This document shows positions 51,905 to 59,505 of a stretch of 64,000 nt of DNA, piece after piece. Each line of letters starts with the position of its first letter. Within the stretch, counting starts at the first letter, position 1. The stretch comes from Chitinophaga sp. (GTDB lineage: Bacteria > Bacteroidota > Bacteroidia > Chitinophagales > Chitinophagaceae): the NCBI RefSeq assembly GCF_019236475.1, contig NZ_JAFAIX010000002.1:62001-126000 (forward strand). Reading direction: 5' to 3'. The notes beneath the pieces were generated by a model. The model saw only the letters and a program-made list of their open reading frames with translations. It ran no database searches and was not told where the DNA came from. Both the position numbers and the translations under genes were made by a program.

Positions 51905-54199
51905 ATGCAGGGAGATCAGAATCCTGTGAAATTCACAGGGCTAAAGCTCACCAAACCCAAGACAGCAGCAGCCGGCGCCCCAGCCGTTTATTACAGCATG
52001 AAACAGGTGTTCGAGGAAACCAACATCTTCCGCGGCATGAAAGCACTGCTGAAAATGAACCAGAAAAATGGTTTCGATTGTCCTAGCTGCGCCTGGCCCG
52101 ATCCTGACGACGACCGTTCCCCTATTGGAGAATATTGTGAGAATGGCGCCAAAGCATTGGCGGATGAAGCCACCACCAAACGACTCACCCCTGATTTCTT
52201 TGCGGCCCATAGTATTGCCGAGCTAGGAGGACTTACCGATTACGAGATCGGGAAGAAAGGACGTATTGCCCAACCAATGTACCTGGCTCCTGGAGCTACC
52301 CATTATACGCCATTGTCTTGGCAGGCCGCCTACGATAAGATTGCTCAGCATCTACAGGCCCTCGATTCTCCGAACGAAGCTGTTTTTTATACCAGTGGCC
52401 GGACCAGCAACGAAGCAGCTTTTTTGTATCAGTTGATGGTGCGGGAATATGGCACCAATAATTTGCCCGACTGTTCCAATATGTGTCATGAATCCAGTGG
52501 CGTAGCGCTGGGGGAAGCAGTAGGCATAGGCAAAGGCTCGGTGAAACTGGAAGATTTCTATGAAGCCGAAGTGATAATTATCCTTGGACAGAATCCAGGC
52601 ACCAACCATCCCCGCATGTTGACAGCTTTACAGAAAGCCAAAGCTAATGGCGCTTGCATCATTGCAGTGAACCCCTTGCCGGAAACGGGCCTGCTGGGAT
52701 TCATGAATCCACAGACGGTTAAAGGATGGCTCCATCTCCCTACACATCTGGCAGATTTATTCTTACAGGTAAAGATCAACGGGGATATGGCGCTGCTACA
52801 ATCAATTTGCCTCTTGCTGCTGGAAGCGGAAGACCAACAGCCGGGTAAGATCTTCGATCAGGAATTTATTGCGACTAAAACAGACGGCTATACGGAGTAC
52901 CTGGCACATCTTCGCCAGCAGGATTTCCATGCGCTGGTGAAGGCTTCCGGCGTGCCGGAAGAAAAAGTCCGGGAAGCTGCGAAGGCCTTGCTACATAAAA
53001 ATAAAATCATTGCCTGTTGGGCAATGGGGCTTACCCAACATAAAAATGCCGTTGATACCATTCGGGAAGTCTTGAACCTATTGTTGCTGAAAGGTAGTAT
53101 AGGCAAGCCCGGAGCCGGTACCTGTCCTGTACGCGGACATAGCAACGTACAAGGCGATAGAACCATGGGGATTTACGAACAGCCAGCTCCCGCACTGCTG
53201 GACAAGCTGCAAGCAGTATATGGCTTTAATCCACCAAGAGAACATGGCTATGACGTGGTACATGCCATTCAGGCCATGCATCGGGGCGATGCGAAGGTAT
53301 TCTTGGCGATGGGTGGTAACTTTTTATCCGCCACACCAGACACGGAATACACAGCGGCGGCATTGCGTAAATGTCGTCTCACCGTTCATGTCTCAACAAA
53401 ACTAAACAGAAGTCATGTGGTACACGGCCAGGAAGCCCTGATTCTTCCTACGTTGGGGCGTAGTGACAAGGATATACAACAAGGGGAACAACAGTTTGTT
53501 TCCTGTGAAAATTCTATGGGCGTCATTCAAATGTCTAAAGGTGTATTACCGCCAGTATCGGAAGATTTGAGAAGTGAGCCGCAGATTATTTGTGAGCTGG
53601 CGCAGACGCTGTTCCGGGAGAAGTCGGCCACACCCTGGGAACAGTATACAAAAAACTATGATTATATCCGTAATGATATTGAGAAAGTAATTCCCGGGTT
53701 TGATCAGTATAACGAGAGAGTACGGCATCCAGGCGGCTTTTATCTGCCTAATGGATCGAGGATTGGGCAGTTCAATACACTCAGTGGTAAAGCCGGGTTC
53801 AACGTAGCAAGCCCTGATATCATCGCGCTGCAAGCAGGAGAATATATGATGATGACCATCCGCAGCCATGACCAGTTCAATACCACCATATACGGACTAG
53901 ATGATCGTTACAGGGGAATATTGCAAGAACGCCGTGTGATATTAATGAATGAAAAAGATTTACAAAAGGCAGGATTAAAAGCAGGAGATGTTGTAGATTT
54001 GTACAACACCTTTGAAGGCGTGGAACGCGTTGCCAGTGGCTTTATTACAGTATCTTATGATATCCCAGAAACATGTACTGCCACTTATTTCCCGGAGACC
54101 AATGTATTGGTACCTGTTAATAGTGTAGCAGCAAAAAGTAATACGCCCACTTCAAAGATGGTGATTATCCGTATAAAACCGTCCGCAATAAATCGATAG
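51905..54199 (+). CDS. FdhF/YdeP-family molybdopterin oxidoreductase
   Basis: A 764-residue Mo/W-bis-MGD enzyme. The N-terminal Cys motif is C59-PSC62...C78 (GFDCPSCAWPDPDDD), a YdeP-type variant of the 4Fe-4S site. The MGD-binding domains follow (TSGRTSNEAAFLYQLMVREYGTNNLPDCSNMCHESSGVALG; GQNPGTNHPRMLTALQKA). The C-terminal cofactor domain has MMTIRSHDQFNTTIYGLDDRYRG. C194 in NMCHESS is the candidate Mo ligand. YdeP relatives affect acid resistance in E. coli; formate as substrate is not proven. No iron-sulfur or cytochrome partner is encoded nearby. Confidence 0.92.
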   Translation: MQGDQNPVKFTGLKLTKPKTAAAGAPAVYYSMKQVFEETNIFRGMKALLKMNQKNGFDCPSCAWPDPDDDRSPIGEYCENGAKALADEATTKRLTPDFFAAHSIAELGGLTDYEIGKKGRIAQPMYLAPGATHYTPLSWQAAYDKIAQHLQALDSPNEAVFYTSGRTSNEAAFLYQLMVREYGTNNLPDCSNMCHESSGVALGEAVGIGKGSVKLEDFYEAEVIIILGQNPGTNHPRMLTALQKAKANGACIIAVNPLPETGLLGFMNPQTVKGWLHLPTHLADLFLQVKINGDMALLQSICLLLLEAEDQQPGKIFDQEFIATKTDGYTEYLAHLRQQDFHALVKASGVPEEKVREAAKALLHKNKIIACWAMGLTQHKNAVDTIREVLNLLLLKGSIGKPGAGTCPVRGHSNVQGDRTMGIYEQPAPALLDKLQAVYGFNPPREHGYDVVHAIQAMHRGDAKVFLAMGGNFLSATPDTEYTAAALRKCRLTVHVSTKLNRSHVVHGQEALILPTLGRSDKDIQQGEQQFVSCENSMGVIQMSKGVLPPVSEDLRSEPQIICELAQTLFREKSATPWEQYTKNYDYIRNDIEKVIPGFDQYNERVRHPGGFYLPNGSRIGQFNTLSGKAGFNVASPDIIALQAGEYMMMTIRSHDQFNTTIYGLDDRYRGILQERRVILMNEKDLQKAGLKAGDVVDLYNTFEGVERVASGFITVSYDIPETCTATYFPETNVLVPVNSVAAKSNTPTSKMVIIRIKPSAINR

Positions 54200-54200
54200 T

Positions 54201-54749
54201 ATGGAGCCCATTGTATGGCAGGCCGTCCGATGGACAGCCACTGAATTTTTTACCCTAGAAGATAAAGGTCTGTATAAACTCGCACAGGGAAATATTACAG
54301 GCGTTATTCGAGATATACCCTTTTCCATTCATTATGAAGTTGAAATCACAAATGATTGGAAAACAGACTCTTTCCTGATCCGCTCCCATGGCCCAAATGG
54401 AAAGGAACTTAAATTAACGTCCAACCTGCTTGGCCAATGGTACGATAAAGATGGGAAACAAGTCACCGCATTGGATGACTGCATTGATATCGATATTTCT
54501 TTGACACCTTTTACCAATACGCTGCCTGTAAAACGGCTTAAACTGAATAATGGGGAGAGTGCCACTATCAATGTCATCTACATCCGGTTGCCAGAGTTCG
54601 AGCTGCAGCGGGTCAAACAACGTTATACTAAGATTAACCAAGATACCTGGTTGTATGAGAATCTGGATTCCGGATTTAGCTCTCAGTTATATTTCGATTC
54701 CGAAGGCATTATGAATGACTATCCAGGTTATTTGCAAAGACGATATTAA
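54201..54749 (+). CDS. Putative glycolipid-binding family protein
   Basis: A 182-residue soluble beta-rich protein resembling the putative glycolipid-binding family (PF06475): WQAVRWTATEFFTLE..., SHGPNGKELKLTSNLLGQWYDKDGKQVTALDDCIDIDISLTPFTNTLPVKRL and a C-terminal DSGFSSQLYFDSEGIMNDYPGYLQRR. It begins one base after the fdhF-type stop, so it is the third gene of the fdhD operon. Its connection with the molybdoenzyme is unclear. A weak hairpin and T-run follow. Confidence 0.85.
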   Translation: MEPIVWQAVRWTATEFFTLEDKGLYKLAQGNITGVIRDIPFSIHYEVEITNDWKTDSFLIRSHGPNGKELKLTSNLLGQWYDKDGKQVTALDDCIDIDISLTPFTNTLPVKRLKLNNGESATINVIYIRLPEFELQRVKQRYTKINQDTWLYENLDSGFSSQLYFDSEGIMNDYPGYLQRRY

Positions 54750-54762
54750 GGTAATTACATAA

Positions 54763-54798
54763 CCCGCTATCACGCTTTGGTGGCGGGTCTACTATTTT
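54763..54798 (+). terminator. Terminator of the fdhD operon
   Basis: ACCCGC with GCGGGT plus a few further pairs (TCAC with GGTG) forms an imperfect stem, followed by CTACTATTTTT. It also lies between convergent genes. Confidence 0.6.
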
Positions 54799-54834
54799 TC
54801 AATACTATTATTTCAAGGATTCATATCTCCTATA

Positions 54835-55917
54835 CTATTGTCCTTTCAATGAAGGAATCAGTTGTTCCGCTCCTTCAACCAGTTTATGAAAAACCTCCGC
54901 AGTTCCCATACTTTTCTTAGCTAGTCCTGCCGCCTGTCCGGCCCACATAGCCACGAAGGAAGGATTATCCTGTGCTTTGGATGCTTTCCTGGCAGGCTGC
55001 GTGAGGGCATCTTGGTAAGGGTAAGGCAAAATAGCCAGCCCGGATTCCTCTACAGCAGCAATGAGGGTATTACTTAATCCTCTGGCCCAACGGCCGGAGA
55101 AAGCACGCGTATAGCGTGTAGTCGTGTCCGTTGCCGCAGCAATAGCAGCTTTATGTGCATCTGTGGCCATACTTTCATGTGTCAGTAGGAATGCGCTGCC
55201 TGGTTGTACGCCTTGTGCGCCCAGCATCAATGCTGCCGCCACGCCACGCCCGTCCATGATGCCACCAGCGGCTATAACGGGGACGCTTACACGATCCACT
55301 ACCTGCGGTACGAGGGCCATGGTGCCTATTTGCGGAAAGGTACCGGCAAGGAAAGTCCCCCGATGGCCACCTGCTTCCATTCCCTGTGCTACAATGACAT
55401 GCATCCCTTGGTGTTCCAGGTATACGGCTTCTTCTATAGAAGTGGCCGTACCTATCATAATAATGTTCTCTTCTTTCAATTGGGCCAGACTCTTTACGTC
55501 CGGAACACCAAAAGTAAAGCTGACGATACTTATTTTCTCTTCTAGTAATACAGGCAGGATATCCTTATAGGAAAACAGTTGCAGTGTTTTCAGGTTGATT
55601 TCAGGAACGCCCAGGCCGCTGCGGGAATAGATATGCTGCAAGTGTGCCTGCATGGCATCGAATGAGGAATGATCCGGTGCGATGGGGATATCATAAGTGA
55701 AAACATTTACCGCAAATGGCTTGCTCGTCAGGGCTCTCGTTTGTTGGATGAGGGTGCGTACATGGGCAGGATCAATATTCCCTACAGGCAAGGATCCGAG
55801 TCCGCCGCTATTACTAATAGCAGCCACCATTTCAGGTGTAGTAATACCCAACATGGGGGCCTGTATAATGGGATAGGAAATATTTAATAAGGCAGTTAGT
55901 TTATTATTCCATTGCAT
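54835..55917 (-). CDS. Nitronate monooxygenase (NMO/2-nitropropane dioxygenase family)
   Basis: A 360-residue FMN-dependent TIM-barrel enzyme that oxidises nitronates such as propionate-3-nitronate. Blocks: YPIIQAPMLGITTPEMVAAISNSGGLGSLP, VNVFTYDIPIAP, VAQGMEAGGHRGTFLAG (catalytic His region) and VPVIAAGGIMDGRGVAAALMLGAQGVQPGSAFLLTHES. It starts 27 bases after the outer-membrane protein gene upstream on the same strand. Confidence 0.92.
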   Translation of the reverse strand: MQWNNKLTALLNISYPIIQAPMLGITTPEMVAAISNSGGLGSLPVGNIDPAHVRTLIQQTRALTSKPFAVNVFTYDIPIAPDHSSFDAMQAHLQHIYSRSGLGVPEINLKTLQLFSYKDILPVLLEEKISIVSFTFGVPDVKSLAQLKEENIIMIGTATSIEEAVYLEHQGMHVIVAQGMEAGGHRGTFLAGTFPQIGTMALVPQVVDRVSVPVIAAGGIMDGRGVAAALMLGAQGVQPGSAFLLTHESMATDAHKAAIAAATDTTTRYTRAFSGRWARGLSNTLIAAVEESGLAILPYPYQDALTQPARKASKAQDNPSFVAMWAGQAAGLAKKSMGTAEVFHKLVEGAEQLIPSLKGQ

Positions 55918-55944
55918 GGGCTTCCAGCTTTTACGATAATAAAT

Positions 55945-57954
55945 TTAACGGAAACTGAGCAAAGAAGGTGCACGTAATGCATAAATATCGAATCGGAAAT
56001 CTACAACAGTGGTAATTTCAATTCGGAGATTTTTTACAGGGTATGGTGCGTTCGGATAATAGTAGGCAGAAAACTTCAGTGTATTGAGAGAAAGGTTTTC
56101 ATTTCTGATCCTAGTGCCCCCACCTATTCCCCAGAACAGCGGATTACGTAAGAGGTCGTCATTCTTGTAGTTCAGCATACTGGCCTGGAGGGAGGTAAAG
56201 AAATTGAATTTAAACCCAAGCACTTTCAGCGGACTGTAGTACACTGTTTCCGAGTTAAGATTCAATCGCTGGTATCCATTGAGCGTGGTATTGCGGTATC
56301 CCAAGAGGCCTTGGTCCATGTTAATGTTCAGGGGCTTATAGAAAAACGGATTGGGACTGGTCAGATAATCGGCACTAAGGAATTGTCGGAGTTTTACTTT
56401 CCGGATATTTAGCAACTTACTGTAATACTCTACGCGGGCATGTATGACCGCATCCTCAGCTTTCTGGTTTTGCCAGAAACTACCGATACCAAAATCGGTA
56501 TTAAACAGCCCCTGATGTTTGGTGAGCCAGAATTTCTGCCACTCTGTACCGGTATAAAACCGTTTGCGGTCTTTCCAAGTTTCCCAACCGCTGGTGATGT
56601 TCATATTGTAACCTAGCGGAATATCCTCTGTACGGCCAAAGCCAAACAGGTGGTGGGTTTTAAAGTAATCCAGTCGATAAGCCTGCAGTTGGCCGAGATA
56701 ATATCGGTGGTTATTATAGACGGGATCTGCCTTAAACTGGAATTGATCCGGCGTTCGCTGAAAGTATAGGTTGTAATGCCGTACCAGCAAGGCTACATTA
56801 GGTTTCTTGCCACTGCGGCCGTAATGGTCGTAGTTATTGATGAAGTTATAGCCCACCCAGCCATCGATGATCGTATAGCGGTAATCCCGATATATGGAAT
56901 CATCTTGGCCATGAATATTTATTGAGAAGTTTTCTGCGAAAGTGAGGCCTCCCACCAATTTGGCGGAATACCGGTACTGTGGCCGATTGAGGCTGATATA
57001 ATACGTACCCTCGTAAACGTTAGTGTCCAGGACATTCGAATTATTGAGGGTCGAATATCCCACGGCCATATCTATAAATGAACCGCCGATATTGTTTTTC
57101 GTATAGCGGACTTCCGTATTCCAAGTGGGCGAGTAATCGCTTCTCCAATTAAAGCCCACCTGTATGCCTTGCCCGGCTCCCATTAGATTGTTATTATAGA
57201 CTTTCCCACCAACATTGGTAGCACTGGCCTGGGACAGATCGCCACCGTATTCGAATACATCCTTTGTTACCACTTCTATATCTACAGAATCAGACGATCG
57301 ATCACCTGGCATCACATAGATACGCGCATCTTGAATGAAGGGGCGGTTACGGAGGTAACGCTCGTTATCTGCCATATCATAAGGTTGCAGTCGCTGGTCT
57401 TCCCGGAAGAAAAGGTTCTGTCGGATCATCCATTCTTTCGAATCATAATGCAGGCGGTTGGCCAGTTTAAGCAGCTTCATCGAGGTGGTGAAGGTGGTAT
57501 CGTTGATATTGGCCGGACCGAATACTTTTACCCTGCGGTATTGGATATTTCGTATCACTTTACCAGCAAATGGGGTAAAATACTCCTCACTTTTAATGAT
57601 GATACTATCGTTCTGGGGAACAGGTTCTGGTTCATTTTGCCTGGTAATGCGGCGCATAAATGAATCCCGGAATGCTTTATGCCGCAGGGAATCCCTGTAT
57701 TCAGACAATCGTTTAAATAAACCAACATTATGTACGTTATGGGGTATAGTATCTCCTACCGGCGGACGTGCCAAATGCGGTTTCACGGTATCTCCAAGAA
57801 AAGGCAGGCCAGGACGGGGAGTTAAATGAGGACGCCCAGTGTCACTGCTAAATGGTACCTGATCCATACACATGGCTATGCGCGCAACTGCCGGCTGTAT
57901 GAACAGCAGTATTATAACAGTTACAGTGTTTAATATTTTTAGTAAAAACCTCAA
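55945..57954 (-). CDS. POTRA/outer-membrane beta-barrel protein of unknown function
   Basis: A 669-residue protein with a signal peptide (VTVIILLFIQPAVARIA). A Pro-rich linker is followed by POTRA-like segments (GKVIRNIQYRRVKVFGPANIND...; DNERYLRNRPFIQDARIYVMPGD...DSVDIEVVTKDVFEYGGDLS), then a C-terminal half of alternating amphipathic strands ending DFRFDIYALRAPSLLSFR. The layout is that of the BamA/TamA superfamily, but it is not BamA itself. It may insert or export outer membrane material. Confidence 0.8.
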   Translation of the reverse strand: MRFLLKILNTVTVIILLFIQPAVARIAMCMDQVPFSSDTGRPHLTPRPGLPFLGDTVKPHLARPPVGDTIPHNVHNVGLFKRLSEYRDSLRHKAFRDSFMRRITRQNEPEPVPQNDSIIIKSEEYFTPFAGKVIRNIQYRRVKVFGPANINDTTFTTSMKLLKLANRLHYDSKEWMIRQNLFFREDQRLQPYDMADNERYLRNRPFIQDARIYVMPGDRSSDSVDIEVVTKDVFEYGGDLSQASATNVGGKVYNNNLMGAGQGIQVGFNWRSDYSPTWNTEVRYTKNNIGGSFIDMAVGYSTLNNSNVLDTNVYEGTYYISLNRPQYRYSAKLVGGLTFAENFSINIHGQDDSIYRDYRYTIIDGWVGYNFINNYDHYGRSGKKPNVALLVRHYNLYFQRTPDQFQFKADPVYNNHRYYLGQLQAYRLDYFKTHHLFGFGRTEDIPLGYNMNITSGWETWKDRKRFYTGTEWQKFWLTKHQGLFNTDFGIGSFWQNQKAEDAVIHARVEYYSKLLNIRKVKLRQFLSADYLTSPNPFFYKPLNINMDQGLLGYRNTTLNGYQRLNLNSETVYYSPLKVLGFKFNFFTSLQASMLNYKNDDLLRNPLFWGIGGGTRIRNENLSLNTLKFSAYYYPNAPYPVKNLRIEITTVVDFRFDIYALRAPSLLSFR

Positions 57955-58104
57955 ATTGTTCCCTGGTAAAACAAGTATAAATAAAAAAAACGGATTAGCA
58001 CCGCGCTGATCCTATTTTCATTAAACGGGAATGATTCTTGAAAGTTTCAGTTTAGGGAGGATTATTTAGGCGAATATATTCTGGTAAACAAAAACACTAC
58101 GCTT

Positions 58105-58266
58105 ATGTTACGCTGGACATTAACTTTCTTAGTGATCGCTATTATCGCTGCTATCTTCGGTTTTTCAGGTATTGCAGCTAGCGCCACAGCCATTGCGAAA
58201 ATTCTATTCTTTATTTTCCTCGTGATGTTTGTAATCTCATTAATTGCGGGAGCAATAAGGAAATAG
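58105..58266 (+). CDS. DUF1328 (YtjA-like) small membrane protein
   Basis: A 53-residue two-helix membrane protein starting [19 protein letters not shown] and ending LIAGAIRK. The N-terminal [20 protein letters not shown] and the small-residue turn [19 protein letters not shown] are the DUF1328/YtjA signature. Function unknown; often stress-induced in other bacteria. It is flanked by a hairpin at its 3' end. Confidence 0.88.
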   Translation: MLRWTLTFLVIAIIAAIFGFSGIAASATAIAKILFFIFLVMFVISLIAGAIRK

Positions 58267-58276
58267 TTGGGATAGA

Positions 58277-58315
58277 CATCCTTCATTTAGACCTTCCTGG
58301 CCTAAATGAAGGATG
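58277..58315. terminator. Hairpin between DUF1328 and DUF695/RraB genes
   Basis: A 14-bp perfect stem (58277-58290 with 58302-58315) between convergent genes. The T-tract is weak, so termination efficiency is uncertain. Confidence 0.6.
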
Positions 58316-58320
58316 CTAAT

Positions 58321-59082
58321 TTATTTCATGATGGTGGTTTCCCAGCCGTCATATTCTGCGTTTACTTGCTGGGCCACTTCCCAGAGGGTCATTACAATCG
58401 TATCGATGGCAGCATCTGTAGCCTTATCTGGCCGGGATATACAAAGTCGGTACGGATATTCCTGACCTTCTTCTGATTGTACATCATGTACCAGTGTGAA
58501 GCCAATTTCCTGGATATGCTTCCAGTAAAGATCTTTTTCTTCCACTGTTTTGAAATGTATCCAATGTTCAATGGGACGTTCCATTTCAGATACATCTCCA
58601 TGTTTACGGAGCATACGCAGCACCTTACGATTCTGTATACGTTGAAATTCATAAACATCCGGGAACAGATAGTCGAAATACAATTCCCAGTTATTATCTT
58701 CCTTCACACCATAGTCATAACGGTATTGCGGAAAATCAATCATTGCATCTGCAATATATTTATCATGCAGCAACGTACTTCCTACATAGAAGTAAAAGTC
58801 CCTGACACCATTTGAAAAAGTACGCCCTACAAAATGAGCATCCAGCTTGCTTTGTAGCTGTTCTACCAATCTGTCCTCAATTTCTCCCATCAGTGCGAAT
58901 TCATCGTTGTGAGGAAATCCGTCTTCGCGGGGATGGTTCAGATAAACTGTTATATATATGGCATTCGGCTTCTCCTTTAATGGTGCAAATCGTCTCAGAT
59001 CAAGGTCAAGGCCTATTACTGCTGGACTTTCTTCAATATGGCACGTGTAAATATCCCAGTCCGGTCGGTAATCCTTATGCAT
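58321..59082 (-). CDS. DUF695 / RraB-type fusion protein
   Basis: A 253-residue soluble protein. The first 130 residues match DUF695 (DYRPDWDIYTCHIEESPAVIGLDLDLRRFAPLKEKPNAIYITVYL...). The last 110 residues match RraB/DUF1260 (NRKVLRMLRKHGDVSEMERPIEHWIHFKTVEEKDLYWKHIQEIGFTLV), a domain that in E. coli binds RNase E. Whether it regulates an RNase in this host is unknown. The gene stands alone and ends by a hairpin. Confidence 0.85.
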   Translation of the reverse strand: MHKDYRPDWDIYTCHIEESPAVIGLDLDLRRFAPLKEKPNAIYITVYLNHPREDGFPHNDEFALMGEIEDRLVEQLQSKLDAHFVGRTFSNGVRDFYFYVGSTLLHDKYIADAMIDFPQYRYDYGVKEDNNWELYFDYLFPDVYEFQRIQNRKVLRMLRKHGDVSEMERPIEHWIHFKTVEEKDLYWKHIQEIGFTLVHDVQSEEGQEYPYRLCISRPDKATDAAIDTIVMTLWEVAQQVNAEYDGWETTIMK

Positions 59083-59505
59083 ATAAAAAAATTAAAATAA
59101 CGCAACAGCTGGCTGTAAAGATACGTTGATCTCAAATACTACTGAAAATATAAAAGCCTTTCTCGCTGCTTTTTTATCCACAAAAACCAAATCCGCACTA
59201 AATTCCGACCATTACGGTACCGGGAGAACGAAATTATCTTCCCAAATCAATACATATTATTTTAAATACTTATTTATAGAGACACGGATACACGAACCGG
59301 AAGGCTTAACACTAATTAACATTCCAACCCGCAACATTCCCCTTTTTCCAAACCAGCTACCACAAACAATTCTGCGCAATTCTGAAGTTCAAACTGCTGA
59401 CAGCAGTGTATTTCATACACCATTCATCCCTAAAAAAACGATTTTTCAGTTCGATTACGACTAACTTTATGCCCGCTATAAAATGTTGGAAGCTAGTATT
59501 GTATT
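59083..59505. other. Intergenic region before the TonB-receptor-like gene
   Basis: About 420 bases with no gene I can support. A 112-codon open frame at 59126-59464 on the plus strand has low-complexity, family-less content and no ribosome-binding site, and is judged spurious. A TAACTTTA stretch near 59461 may serve as -7 for the downstream gene. Confidence 0.6.

Noticed and set aside
59126-59464. A 112-codon open frame in the gap before the TonB-receptor-like gene.
   Set aside because: Low-complexity composition, no recognisable domain, no ribosome-binding site; the region is better read as intergenic.
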